Of a stretch of 64,000 nucleotides of DNA, positions 45,302-55,501 are shown one piece after another. A program made the translations under genes and the position numbers. This DNA comes from Obelidium mucronatum (taxonomy: Eukaryota; Chytridiomycota; Chytridiomycetes; Chytridiales; Chytriomycetaceae), in the NCBI GenBank assembly GCA_025765595.1, contig JAIVFH010000130.1, positions 1-64,000 of the forward strand, given 5' to 3'. Within the stretch, counting starts at the first letter, position 1. Each line of letters starts with the position of its first letter. The notes below the pieces were generated by a model. That model was given only the letters and a program-made list of their open reading frames with translations. It was not told where the DNA came from and made no database searches.

Positions 45302-46874
45302 TCAAGCCAGTGCAGCGTATACTTGCCATACGAGGGAATCACATTCATCAACAAGTGCCCCCACAGTCGCTTGCCCATCTGGAACACCGCTCTGCAGCAA
45401 GTTGAATTCATCATTCAGCTCACCAAACTCGGCATTCTCTGCAACAACTTGTGGACGGACTCCTACAAACAATCCCTTCACCTTCCCTGCCTCAACAGTT
45501 TTGAGAACTTGTTCCACCTGCTGCAATTCTGTTTTGACATTCCACCCAGAATGGCTCCATGCACGCAACTTGCGGAGAATGGTTCTTTGCTTCAAAAGAA
45601 GCTCATATGTTGAAATGAGTGCTTCGCCCACGGGCAGAGAAACGGGATCCACAAGTTTGGTGACCAAGGCGTGGCAATCATGAAGAACCTTGTGAAGTGT
45701 GGCTTGACCAGGAAGCTTGACTGCCTTGTCAAATGAATCTCCTTCTGGGACAAAGGTGCCATCCACGCGTCTCTGTTCAAGAGATTGAAGCTTCTCTTGG
45801 GCCGCTTCCAAGGCTTGAGAGAGCTGGTTGGGGTCAGACCGAGTAGATGCATTCGCGTAAATGCGAACAAGAGTGGAATGCACATCCAACAAGGCGCGGT
45901 ATGTTTCGTACAATGGAGACGAGGATGGAACAGGATCCAAATCGGCAACAAGCAATCCAAGCTTGTCAAAGCATTCGTTCAAAACACCAGCAATGGTCGC
46001 GTGTCCGTATTGGGCGTCGCTGTTTCCAAAGTTACCAGATGGACCTCTGCTAGAGTCGATTGCATGAAGTCTCTTTGAGAGAGGAGCGAGGGTATCCAGA
46101 CTGTAATTGGTAACACCCTTTTGCTGAATTTCGTCCAGCTTTTTGTTGATTCCATCCAACTCAAGCTTCAGCGGCATCAAATCATCGCCCACGGACTCAT
46201 TTTCCAGCACCAAGAAATCAATTGTTCTGTGTGCTCTGTTGAGAATTCCTGCCAACACTGCTTGCCCCGCTGGAATCTTGTCACCGAGTGGGACAACACT
46301 TGTCTCGCCAACATTGGCAGCAACAAACTTTCCTTCGGTTGCCGAAACTTCTTCATCCAAAACACGTAGCCGTTGTTGCAAACGCTCCACATCAGCAGAT
46401 GTCCAAGCGCCAGACAACTTCAGGGCTTCAGCAGATCGGGCCAGAGTTACAAGCGAGACGTATGTGGGGTAGATTGATGAAGAGATTGCCACAAGCTTAT
46501 CCCAAAGATAAAACATTTGCATCCAGATCGTGTCGAGGCAGTCGTCGACGCGGTTCCGGGGAACCAAGAAGCTACCTTCACTGCGGATTTCGCGAAGGTT
46601 GTTTACAATCTTTTAACATTGTTATTAGTACATAGTTGCTAGCGTAAATACTGCTGCCACTCACATTGGTAAGTTCGTTGGCTTTTGAGTTCACGTCAGA
46701 CAGAGTCAAGGCTCCACGCGACTCTTTGCGCAATGTTTGAAGTGAGTGGCGAAACTTGAGAAGCTGGTCGAGGATTGGTTTCTCTTCATCAGGCAAGTTC
46801 TTCTTGCCGCCAGCCAAAAAGAATTCGGTTGTGGTCTGAGTGTAGATTGTAGTTTGCGATACGAATATGCTCAT
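45302..46874 (-). CDS. DUF2408-family protein, 505 residues
   Basis: Exons 46874-46665 and 46609-45302 join in phase 0 across a 55 nt GTGAGT...AAAAG intron. The protein is alpha-helical throughout. It contains two halves of the same pattern: LQQRLRVLDEEVSATEGKFV followed by IPAGQAVLAGILNRAHR, and LQSLEQRRVDGTFVPEG followed by LPGQATLHKVLHDCHALV. This duplicated helix bundle is characteristic of DUF2408, a family of fungal proteins of unknown function. There is no signal peptide or membrane segment. It is convergent with the chitinase gene (181 bp between stops). Confidence 0.82.
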
Positions 46875-47183
46875 TTTAATATATTATTATTCAGGCTGTT
46901 TTTAGGTTGTTTGTTGCGAGTGGATGAAGCGCGTCTTTTTATTGGGTGGGCCTTGTAACTGTGAGTCAGTGTGATGCTGGGAAAAGGGTGACGCATCTTT
47001 GATCGAAACAATCGATCACCACTTGATCAAATAAAAGTGAAGCCAAAAGTGCATTTTAATTTGCAATTTGCTTCACCTTTGGCCTTCGGCCTTTTTCTAT
47101 CGAACGAGATGTTTGTTTGATCATTTGTTGCAATCACTCAAGATTGGCGCAAGATTCCAGAACACTTCATATTTAATCATCAA

Positions 47184-48426
47184 TTATTTAGGTACAATTA
47201 TATCAAATATCTGTTCCATATCATCCAGATCCTTGATATAAACCGCCTTCCCATTGGGAACGCGCCACATTTCACCATCCACACAAACATCAGCACTGCA
47301 GCGACGAGGGTTGAACATAAACCGCCAAAATCCTCGCAATATTGGCTGAAATACAATGCCGCGAACTTTGATGTTTTCGCAATAGGGTAGATGTAAGGGG
47401 TTTCCGCCAAAACAAGCACTCATGAGAAAGGACCACAACTTTGACCCAGATCTGGTTGTGGTTGAAATAACATCGATTTCTCGCGAGAATGGACTCGAGT
47501 TTGGGGATATATTGAATCCTGGTTCAAAGTGCGTCATCTGAAATCAAACATTTAGGGAAACCACACATTCCTTTTTTTTTTCGTTCACCTTGGTTGCAGC
47601 AAAGTACGAATATCCCTCCTCTCCATTGAAAGAAAGCTGATTCTCCGAATCATCTCTCTCAACCGCAAATTCATTCTGACCGCCGCGACGACGCGTTTGT
47701 TTATCGATTGTCCACACTGCCGCCCAAAAGATCCAACAGATATGCGCCAAGAACCATGCCACATATGTGAAACGATTATTTCCAAGAAATCGCAATACTT
47801 CTGATTGCTTGACAATCTGGGCGTGTAAACCGTATGAAACAACACAGAAAGTATAAGCCAGAGGTTTCGGCCACTCCAACGGCAATAATGGCAAACTCGA
47901 ATTGTCTACCACCAAAGGATCCTTTGGCGGTGGATTTGCGATGGAGAAAGAAGAAATTCGAAGCGGTTTGATGGCGTTTGCATCATGTGTCTGTTGAAGG
48001 TATTTCACAATCATCGTAGCCTTTTTCGGTGCACAGAACAAATTATTATCTGCGAAGAGTTCCAAAGAGTATTATTATACGCACAGCTTGATCCATGTCT
48101 CTGACGCCGATTGTAGTTGCAAGAGCGTTTCCAGATCCAGAAGGAATGACTGCAAGGAGGACCCGACGGCGTTGATGCACCAGAGACGAATTGGCGCTCA
48201 TGATTCCATTGATGATTTCATGTAAAGTTCCGTCTCCACCGACCGAAACGACTATGATGGGATTGGTGCCATCAGCCTGCTGTTCCACAGCCTCAGCCGC
48301 CAGACGAAAGGCATCGCCCTTGCACCTTGTATGGACAACTTTCGGCTGAAGACGACAACTCTCTTTGAGTTTGGCGATTGCGGATTTGGCTTTTGCTTCG
48401 TGGAGAGAGTTGCAAATGACAAGCAT
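47184..48426 (-). CDS. Sphingosine/diacylglycerol-kinase-like lipid kinase
   Basis: Three exons (48426-48085, 48020-47589, 47537-47184) give 375 residues. The start is the ATG at 48426 (MLVICNSLHEAKAKS); the frame is open a little further upstream but only from a TTG. The DAGK catalytic signature is clear: VVSVGGDGTLHEIINGI followed by VIPSGSGNALATTIG, the nucleotide-binding loop. The C-terminal lobe contains FCVVSYGLHAQIVKQSE and FRRFMFNPRRCSADVCVDGE, as in sphingoid-base and ceramide kinases. The protein is shorter than yeast Lcb4 and lacks its long N-terminal extension. Substrate is unassigned: long-chain base, ceramide or diacylglycerol are possible. Confidence 0.8.
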
Positions 48427-49480
48427 CTTGATAAAGTGGGCTGTCAATCAGTTGGCAGACTTTTTTGTCTGTCTTTTTAAATATGAATTATACGTCAACA
48501 ATGTTTTGTGAGACGCGTTTGTTTGGGTTGTCATTCTCTGGATTTAACATCCAGAGACACTGCAGTTTAATATCCTTCGTTCGGCAACAGCAATATCTTC
48601 CATCAGCTCTTCCATCTCGCCAGTGTATGAAGCTTCTTCTAACAGAATGACACCTGCAAGCATGAATCCAGTCTGGAACAATAGCGTTCGCGACTCTCCT
48701 CGTTATCCAGTGCCTGGAAACTTTGCGAGGACAATGCCAAGATATCCACATCAAGATTGAAGACAGTTTTTCAAAGTCAGAAGTTTTGGAGACGCACAGA
48801 TTAACGGGCCACAAAGTAGATCAAGCATCCTCTATTTTTTTTAACTGTTAATTCCCAGTTCAGCACTTCCCGAATATATTCCACTGTTTTTTTTTTCTTA
48901 CCTTTTGACAGACCTTTTGAAAGATTTTGACAGCGTCTCCTCGAGTCTCGGCCAATACTCTCAGCAAATCGAGAGCCATAACATTTGTGGCGCCTTCCCA
49001 AATCATATTCACTGATTGATCTCGCAGGATAGTACTCACTCCTGTTTCTTCAATGTATCCAACACCATCCAAAGCTTCCATGCATACACTGATTCCATCA
49101 TTACTTGTTTTTGAAGCCCGCGCTTTCATTACAGGTGTCAAAAAAAGACCGCGTCCTCTTTGGATTCGTTATTCTAAGGGTGAACATGATGATCTTTCCC
49201 CACAGATTCAGTTTTCCCCAATAACTCAACAACGAGAAACAAAGCCCTCGTCAGCGCATTGACTATCACTTCCATGCAACGGCTGCTGCTCAAGAAGTTT
49301 CCCGAAAACTACTCTTTTGCGAGAAAAATCCATGGCCAAAAAAAACAAAAACGCGACAGAACATCGCCACAGTTACAATGGCGGCGTGAGGTCTGGTGGT
49401 GTTTAGCATCGTGGTCACTTTTTTCACACTTGAAAAATCTCCGATTCGACGCGCTCACATACTTGTTATTTCTGCTGCAG

Positions 49481-49485
49481 CGAGT
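49481..49485 (+). repeat. Target-site duplication CGAGT, left
   Basis: CGAGT directly precedes the 5' LTR and recurs at 54620-54624 after the 3' LTR. Removing the element and one copy restores the dehydrogenase reading GTKQLAAAEI. Confidence 0.9.
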
Positions 49486-49720
49486 CGTGGACTTCCACGA
49501 GTTCTGGAAGCGGCACAGTGAAAATGCCCTCTCGGCGCGTTTCGGAACATTCCGGAAAACCGGGACAAAACAGAAATCTTGGTGATTTGGGATAGATAAC
49601 ACATTGTGTTCCAAATCACCAGGTGTGTGCTTCAACATATTTACTTTATATTCATCATGGTTAAGAGTTTTATTAAATAAACACATTGTGTTCCAAATCA
49701 CCAGTACTAGAGAACACACG
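49486..49720 (+). repeat. 5' LTR, 235 bp
   Basis: Begins CGTGGACTTCCACG and ends GAACACACG, so the termini are CGTG...CACG rather than the usual TG...CA. It differs from the 3' LTR at one base that I can see (ATTCCGG against ATTTCGG near 49552 / 54451). It contains TTATTAAATAAA-like polyadenylation sequence and a duplicated CACATTGTGTTCCAAATCAC word. Confidence 0.92.
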
Positions 49721-49732
49721 GATTAGGAGTCT
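49721..49732 (+). promoter_or_regulatory. Candidate primer-binding site
   Basis: GATTAGGAGTC immediately after the LTR; its complement GACTCCTAATC is the anticodon loop plus adjoining stem bases of tRNA-Arg with anticodon CCU. The sequence is not complementary to a CCA-ended acceptor stem. Functional use is inference. Confidence 0.5.
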
Positions 49733-49774
49733 TAACCCTCCATTGAGCTACAAGAAAAACGAAAAGAGAAAACT

Positions 49775-52700
49775 ATGGCCACGACATACACCCTCAAGAG
49801 AGGGCAGAGTTTCGAGCCACTCACAACCCAGAACAAGAGCCACCATTCAATCTCCTGGCTTGCAAGCGTGAGATCAGCAGTTAACAAGAACAAGCTTGAA
49901 AAAGCATACTACTACAAACCAACAATTATCTCCTTCGACAACAGCGGAGCAGAGTTTCAATCCACAAAGACAGTCCGTCTTTACTCAGACTTCATTGTTT
50001 ATGAAATCCCTGAGCCTTCGGAAGATGACCCAATTTTCAACGCCGACAACAGTTTCAATGAAGACAAATACTTCGAAGCATTCTCCACCTGGAATGAAGT
50101 GTCGTCAAAGATAAACGAAATTGTCACTCCTCACCTTGATGCCACGCTGCTTGCTTCCTACAACTCCGCCACTGGGTCAATCAAAGCAAGATTCGATGCT
50201 CTTGCAGCTACCATAGCATTCAACCCTGGCCAAGCTCTCTCCAAGGCGAGAAGAGACGTTTCCACAGCCAAGAAACACTCTCACGAATCCAAGTACCAAT
50301 GGTTCACCAGATTCAACCTTCTGAAGCTCAAGGCACAAGAACTAGGCCAACCCGATGATGAAAGTTGGAACAAGGAATGCGGTTACACCCTAGTTTACGG
50401 CATTGAAGACCATGGACAAAGGGACAACATGAGAACTCAACTCACCGGATGTCCTCCAGACGACTACAAGGCCTTCGCAAGTGTTCTGTCGGTTATCGCT
50501 GCCAGGGAAGAGGAAAAACTCGCGCAACCAGTCCAAGCCATAGCAGCCGCGGCGACCCAACAAACCGACCCCAACATGGCGGTAATGATGGAGTTAGTAA
50601 AAGCAATGGCAGCCAGACTCGAAGGAAACGACAAACCTCGACAACCGCGACCAGTCCCATCAGACAGAAAACCAGCTCAACTTGTGATGACAAAATTGGC
50701 TGGCGGGACGTCAATTCAACAAGTCGCCGAATTCTTCAAACCAACAAAACTGGCTGAAGATTCCTTCGTAGCAGTATCCAAGAAATCAGGTGGTACATAC
50801 GCCATAATCGTATTGGAGAAGCCGTTCACAAGCCTGGATGTCGAAAAGTTAGTGAAGGAAAAGGATGGGAAGGTGTTGAATGGGGCCGAAATAAAGGTGG
50901 TGAAAGCCACGATGTCCGCTTACATCTCTGCTCCAGTCTCCGAAAGCAAGTCCCCAGCTTACATTGACTCAGCATGCAGTAAATCCATGACGGGTGATAT
51001 AAACCAACTGTCCAACATGCTCGCTGGACCAACAATAGCATACGAAACGGCATCAGGCAATAACATCCAGAGTGCCGGAATCCAAGGATCAATTAACTTC
51101 GGAGAATTCGAGGTAGACCAAATCCAGCTTGTTCCCGAAGCACCAGCAACCCTCATCGCAGTCATCGACCTACTAAAAAAGGGCTACGATGTCTGGTTCA
51201 ACCATGTGGACAAGAAGGTAGCAATTGGCCGCCTGGATTTGTCAGGTCCACACAAAGTACTGAAAAGTGTAGACGAAGAAGACGGAACGTGGAAAATCAA
51301 CACCATACCTGCGGACCAAGCACTACTGGCAAAAGCCTTCATCGGAAAAGGAATACCCAGCGAGAAGAGCATCCAACTGTGGCACTCAAGATTCATGCAC
51401 GCGTCTCCAGACCAAATAATAGAAACTTCAAAAGTGGTTCACGGACTCAAAATTGACGGTCCAAAGACAATCAAAGATTTCTTCTGCGAAGACTGCGTCC
51501 TAGGAAAAAGTCATCAGCAACCATACAACAAAAGGAAACCAAGAGACGGAAACATACTCTCTCAAATATCCATGGACGTGGGCTTCCCTGGAAGAGGAGA
51601 AGACGGTATGACAAGACTAGGGAGAGGCGGGGTCATCGGCTATCTAGGAGTGAACGTCCACAGGACTCAACTGAGACTGATGTTCAAACTGTATTCCATG
51701 AAAATGGAGGAAGCCAGCAGCATCATCCTATGGGTAAAGGATATGTTAGAAAGAACTACCGGCGAAAAACTGCAGGAAATATACTCTGACCAGGGCAGCA
51801 ACTTCACGGGATCCACGTTGAAAGACGCATGCCACGAAGCAGGAATTCGGCTCATAACAACTTCCACTGGCGCACACAACCAACACGGGGAAATCGATGG
51901 ATGGTTCCGAACAGCAATGGACGGAGTCAGGGCAACTCTATCTGAAACAAAAATGCCAAGGGACTTGTGGCCGGATCTCCTGGAATGCAAATGTCACGTG
52001 TGGAACAGATCAAAACATTCTTCAATGGCACTCACCCCCTACGAAATGACCTTCAAGCGCAAGCCAACTGTATCAGATCTCCGAGTTCCTGGATGCTTGG
52101 CATACCCTTTCATTCCAGGAGGCGGAAAGACCCAAGATAGAGCAAGGAGAGGACGCTTCATCTCCTACGCCTATCCTGACGGACAAACAAACACGCAGCG
52201 CGGATACAGAATCCTATTCGAAGACAACAGCACCATAATCAGCAGAGACGTCTTTTTCGTTGAGAACCAATTCGACGTCGACAACCCGAAGACATCTATG
52301 GATAAAATTCAGTTAACACAATACAACAATCACCACGACAAAGAAGGATGGGATGAAGACGAAGACTTTGTCAACGCAAAAGAGAGCGTGAAAAAAGAGA
52401 GAAAGAATGAAGAGGGACATGACGAGATGGAAATCGAGAAAAGTGTGGAGGAGCTGGAAAGTATTATCCAGGACAACGGGATGGATATCCAAGCAACAGG
52501 CATGGAAACTTACCAGGAAGACTCCAGCTCCAACTACGAGCCTCAAGACGACGACATGTCAGAGACATCCTCCATTTGCAGCGACTCACCAAGCATAACA
52601 TCTCCACCACCCCTCGACTCCAGCAGCACACCATCTCCGCCATCAACTCCGCAAACCCCACCGAGACGGTCTCCCCGAGAGTCAAAACCACCAAATAGAC

Positions 52701-54484
52701 TCGCTCTATTTGCCGGACTTCCGCGACTTGACGACGAGACTGGGTACATGATTCACGAACCAACATTCCTAGCGTTCATTGCTCTAAAAAGAGGCCTCGC
52801 ATTTGGAACCATTGACGGTCCAAAGAACATCAAAGAAGCCTTGAAAGACAAAGAATGGGTGGAGGCTATCAATGAGGAACTGGACCAGTTTACAGAAAAG
52901 GCGTCTTGGAAACTTGTCGAAGCCGAAGCAGGACAGCACCTATTGAACACAATTTGGGTATTAAAAATCAAGGTGGACGAAAGCACGGGAGCAAAGAAGA
53001 AAAAGGCGCGATTGGTCATCAACGGTTCAAAACAACTCTCCAGCGAATACGACAAGGTATTTGCATCAACTCCATACCACGAATCAGCAAAAATATTCCA
53101 AGCAATTTGCACGCATCTCGGTCTCCACATGTCGAAAGGGGATGTAAAAGGTGCTTACCACAACTCGGACATCGACAAAGTAATCCACATCAGAATCCCG
53201 CAAGGAATGCAACTAGGAGAAGAGGACAAAGGAAAAGTGTTGTTAGCCTTAAAAGGAATTTACGGCCTCAAGCAGGGGGCTTACCTCTGGGAGTGTCTGA
53301 GAAACGAATTCCTCGCAGAATACGGTTTTGAAGAATGCCCCGGCGCGCCATGCCTCTTCAAAGCCACCTCGAAGAAGTCAGGAGGAATCATGTACACTTT
53401 ATGGCACTCAGACGACGGGAAGCTTGGCTGCCAATTTCAGGAAGACACCCTAGAATTCTGGAAGTGGTTAGCTACTAAGGTCGAAGTGAAGTGGCAAGAG
53501 GGAATTGGAATGTGGGCTGGAATCAACTGTGAATACCACAAGGGATACTCTACCATGGACCAGATAGTCTACATTCAAAGCATCATCGACGAATTCTTGG
53601 AAGAAAAATATTTTTCTGGAAACAAGCTGATTTCAAGATCGACTCCATGGAACCCAAAATTAGAAGACACCTTCGACACGGACCAACCAACCCCAAATGA
53701 GGACATAGCGTTCTTCGAGGGGAGATGGATGAGATTACTAGGACTGCTACGATTCGCATGTCTCACAAGGGGTGACATCATCGAAACTCTAGGCCGAATG
53801 TGCTCCTACGCCAATAACCCCAACAAAACCCACTGGGCGGCAGCTCAGCATCTGCTACAGTACTTAAACGGCTCCAACACGACGAAACTCTACTTCAAAG
53901 CTGACACGGACATGATTCTGGAAGTGTTCAGTGATGCGAACCTAGCCGGGAACAAGGTCACGAGGAAATCGACAACAGGTTTAGTGATGATGCTGGCTGG
54001 AGCAGCCATAGCTCCAGTATCCAAGAGTCAAGATATCGTGACAGACTCTACGGTCGCATCGGAAACCCTGGCACTCGCAAGCGGCGGCAAAATTGCGGAA
54101 TGGGGTAGAAATGTGATGGAATGGCTGGGATTTCCACAACCAAACCCAACGGTGCTGCATTGTGATAACGCTGGAGCTGTGAGAAATACACAGGAAGGGG
54201 CGGACAGGCACAAAACGAAACACATGGACACGAAGTATATGATGTTAAGATGCATGGTGAAGAGGGGAGTCATTGAAGTGCGGAAGATTCACACGTCAAG
54301 AAATGTGGCGGACGTGATGACAAAGGGTCTGGGCAAGAGTAAGCACGGAGATTTCACGCGCGAGATGGGCTTGTTCAAGGGGAGCGTGGACTTCCACGAG
54401 TTCTGGAAGCGGCACAGTGAAAATGCCCTCTCGGCGCGTTTCGGAACATTTCGGAAAACCGGGACAAAACAGAAATCTTGGTGA
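49775..54484 (+). CDS. Copia gag-pol polyprotein, 1,569 residues
   Basis: One frame carries all domains in Copia order. Gag: UBN2-like helices, residues ~110-240 (KYQWFTRFNLLKLKAQELG). Protease: motif AYIDSACSKSMTGD (~residue 395), with Ala where DSG is usual. Gag-pre-integrase zinc region: LWHSRFMH, then CEDCVLGK (~535-575). Integrase core: SMDVG, YSDQGSNF and HGEIDGW supply D, D and E (600-706). Reverse transcriptase starts ~1010, has GIYGLKQGAYLWE, and its active site is HSDDGK (~1211) in place of YVDD. RNase H: VFSDANLAG through HTSRNVADVMTKGL (~1385-1525). No CCHC zinc knuckle is visible. The last ~33 codons lie inside the 3' LTR. It encodes self-replication functions only. Confidence 0.93.
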   Translation: MATTYTLKRGQSFEPLTTQNKSHHSISWLASVRSAVNKNKLEKAYYYKPTIISFDNSGAEFQSTKTVRLYSDFIVYEIPEPSEDDPIFNADNSFNEDKYFEAFSTWNEVSSKINEIVTPHLDATLLASYNSATGSIKARFDALAATIAFNPGQALSKARRDVSTAKKHSHESKYQWFTRFNLLKLKAQELGQPDDESWNKECGYTLVYGIEDHGQRDNMRTQLTGCPPDDYKAFASVLSVIAAREEEKLAQPVQAIAAAATQQTDPNMAVMMELVKAMAARLEGNDKPRQPRPVPSDRKPAQLVMTKLAGGTSIQQVAEFFKPTKLAEDSFVAVSKKSGGTYAIIVLEKPFTSLDVEKLVKEKDGKVLNGAEIKVVKATMSAYISAPVSESKSPAYIDSACSKSMTGDINQLSNMLAGPTIAYETASGNNIQSAGIQGSINFGEFEVDQIQLVPEAPATLIAVIDLLKKGYDVWFNHVDKKVAIGRLDLSGPHKVLKSVDEEDGTWKINTIPADQALLAKAFIGKGIPSEKSIQLWHSRFMHASPDQIIETSKVVHGLKIDGPKTIKDFFCEDCVLGKSHQQPYNKRKPRDGNILSQISMDVGFPGRGEDGMTRLGRGGVIGYLGVNVHRTQLRLMFKLYSMKMEEASSIILWVKDMLERTTGEKLQEIYSDQGSNFTGSTLKDACHEAGIRLITTSTGAHNQHGEIDGWFRTAMDGVRATLSETKMPRDLWPDLLECKCHVWNRSKHSSMALTPYEMTFKRKPTVSDLRVPGCLAYPFIPGGGKTQDRARRGRFISYAYPDGQTNTQRGYRILFEDNSTIISRDVFFVENQFDVDNPKTSMDKIQLTQYNNHHDKEGWDEDEDFVNAKESVKKERKNEEGHDEMEIEKSVEELESIIQDNGMDIQATGMETYQEDSSSNYEPQDDDMSETSSICSDSPSITSPPPLDSSSTPSPPSTPQTPPRRSPRESKPPNRLALFAGLPRLDDETGYMIHEPTFLAFIALKRGLAFGTIDGPKNIKEALKDKEWVEAINEELDQFTEKASWKLVEAEAGQHLLNTIWVLKIKVDESTGAKKKKARLVINGSKQLSSEYDKVFASTPYHESAKIFQAICTHLGLHMSKGDVKGAYHNSDIDKVIHIRIPQGMQLGEEDKGKVLLALKGIYGLKQGAYLWECLRNEFLAEYGFEECPGAPCLFKATSKKSGGIMYTLWHSDDGKLGCQFQEDTLEFWKWLATKVEVKWQEGIGMWAGINCEYHKGYSTMDQIVYIQSIIDEFLEEKYFSGNKLISRSTPWNPKLEDTFDTDQPTPNEDIAFFEGRWMRLLGLLRFACLTRGDIIETLGRMCSYANNPNKTHWAAAQHLLQYLNGSNTTKLYFKADTDMILEVFSDANLAGNKVTRKSTTGLVMMLAGAAIAPVSKSQDIVTDSTVASETLALASGGKIAEWGRNVMEWLGFPQPNPTVLHCDNAGAVRNTQEGADRHKTKHMDTKYMMLRCMVKRGVIEVRKIHTSRNVADVMTKGLGKSKHGDFTREMGLFKGSVDFHEFWKRHSENALSARFGTFRKTGTKQKSW
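54376..54384 (+). promoter_or_regulatory. Polypurine tract
   Basis: AAGGGGAG lies directly against the 3' LTR start, the expected plus-strand primer position. It overlaps the polyprotein frame. Confidence 0.6.
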
Positions 54485-54619
54485 TTTGGGATAGATAACA
54501 CATTGTGTTCCAAATCACCAGGTGTGTGCTTCAACATATTTACTTTATATTCATCATGGTTAAGAGTTTTATTAAATAAACACATTGTGTTCCAAATCAC
54601 CAGTACTAGAGAACACACG
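54385..54619 (+). repeat. 3' LTR, 235 bp
   Basis: Same length and termini as the 5' LTR; it is followed by CGAGT (54620-54624). It encodes the last residues and stop codon (54482-54484) of the polyprotein. Confidence 0.92.
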
Positions 54620-55501
54620 CGAGTTGTTTTGTTCCGTGCTTGTTTTTAAGGGGCAATGATTTTTTTAGGCCGTTTGGTTTTTGGACGCTTCGCTTCGTTA
54701 GGGTGTGTCGAGCCATATTGGAGCAAAAAAATAAGGAGAGCCCGCGGCTGGTTTCGTGGAATACGTGGCTGTCTCTGTTGAAGGTTTGGGTCTTTGGTAG
54801 CCGAGATTCGTTTGTGGTTTCTTTTTGTCCAGATGAATAAATCAGGATCTCTGCTCAACAGTTTTGGAAGGTATTCTCTCTTGTCACTTGATGTCTTCAG
54901 TATTCGTGTCACTGCTCAATTCAAGAATGCGCGCTGCCCCATACATGTGTATAGGGCACTGACGGGGCTAAAAAGAAACAGTTTGGCGAATTGGTGGATC
55001 CGCGCAAGATACGGGGATTCGGGATAGCTTCTTCGGTCATAGCCAATGGCGAAGAGACCTTCTGTGGCTGAGATGTCTTTCATGGCTTTCACGTTTCCAT
55101 CCAGATGAAGTATCGATTTGGTCAATGTGTTCGCCCCAAGGCGAGAGCCGGCGAAGTTGAGGAATATGGGTGTTTGCATTGTGGCGGTTTTGCTTGTATT
55201 CTAAAGAGAGGCTGTATCATTGCATTGTCCACATATTCTGTTTTTGTTACCTGGTGACGAAAGCAGGATTGCGAAGCGAGATATATCCTCATGAATAGAT
55301 TAAGTTTTTTGTGTCCCGTTTCGAGTAGTTTATAGACTGCAGTACTCTGTCCGGAAGGAACGGGTTGTCAGGAGCAGGTGGTGGGTGATTGTTGGAATAA
55401 TGGAATTCCAGAAGTTTTTTTTTTCGCAATTTCGATGAAACGAGGGTCAATAGCCAATGGTGTATTTATATATGTATTCTCAAGAAAACAAGAAGTCGCA
55501 G

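Larger units (their letters stand above)
49486..54619 (+). mobile_element. Ty1/Copia LTR retrotransposon, 5,134 bp, apparently intact
   Basis: Two 235 bp LTRs, a 5 bp target duplication (CGAGT), a single uninterrupted gag-pol ORF, and a purine tract AAGGGGAG just before the 3' LTR. The sequence after the 5' LTR, GATTAGGAGTC, is complementary to the anticodon loop region of a tRNA-Arg(CCU) (GACTCCTAATC) rather than to a tRNA 3' end, suggesting half-tRNA priming as in Drosophila copia. One LTR difference implies recent insertion. The element lies antisense in an exon of the dehydrogenase relic. Confidence 0.95.
48544..55445 (-). pseudogene. Acyl-CoA dehydrogenase (AidB-like), decayed and split by a Copia element
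   Basis: Homology pieces in order on the minus strand: PPPAPDNPFLPDRVLQS (55400), FAIGYDRRSYPESPYLARIH (55040), AARILELSSDTNTEDIK (54930), REYLPKLLSRDPDLFIWT (54880), RGLSLFF then LKNKHGTKQL (54740-54625), [Copia], AAAEIT (49480), TTMLNTTRPHAA (49410), VVFGKLLEQQPLHG (49310), ALTRALFLVVELLG (49250), FLTPVMKARASK then GVGYIEETGVSTILRD then VNMIWEGATNVMALDLLR (49150-48950), and a last piece to 48544. Frame changes separate several pieces, including a small deletion where the MTDG motif should be. Family enzymes oxidise acyl-CoA with FAD. The gene was apparently already inactive when the retrotransposon arrived, or the sequence has errors. Confidence 0.8.

Noticed and set aside
48860..49141. The dehydrogenase C-terminal ORF as a complete small gene
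   Set aside because: It is one exon of a larger gene whose other pieces lie on both sides of the Copia element, and it has no independent start.
49309..49719. Minus-strand ORF through the LTR, repeated at 54289-54618
   Set aside because: Both are antisense readings of the LTR and show no coding features.
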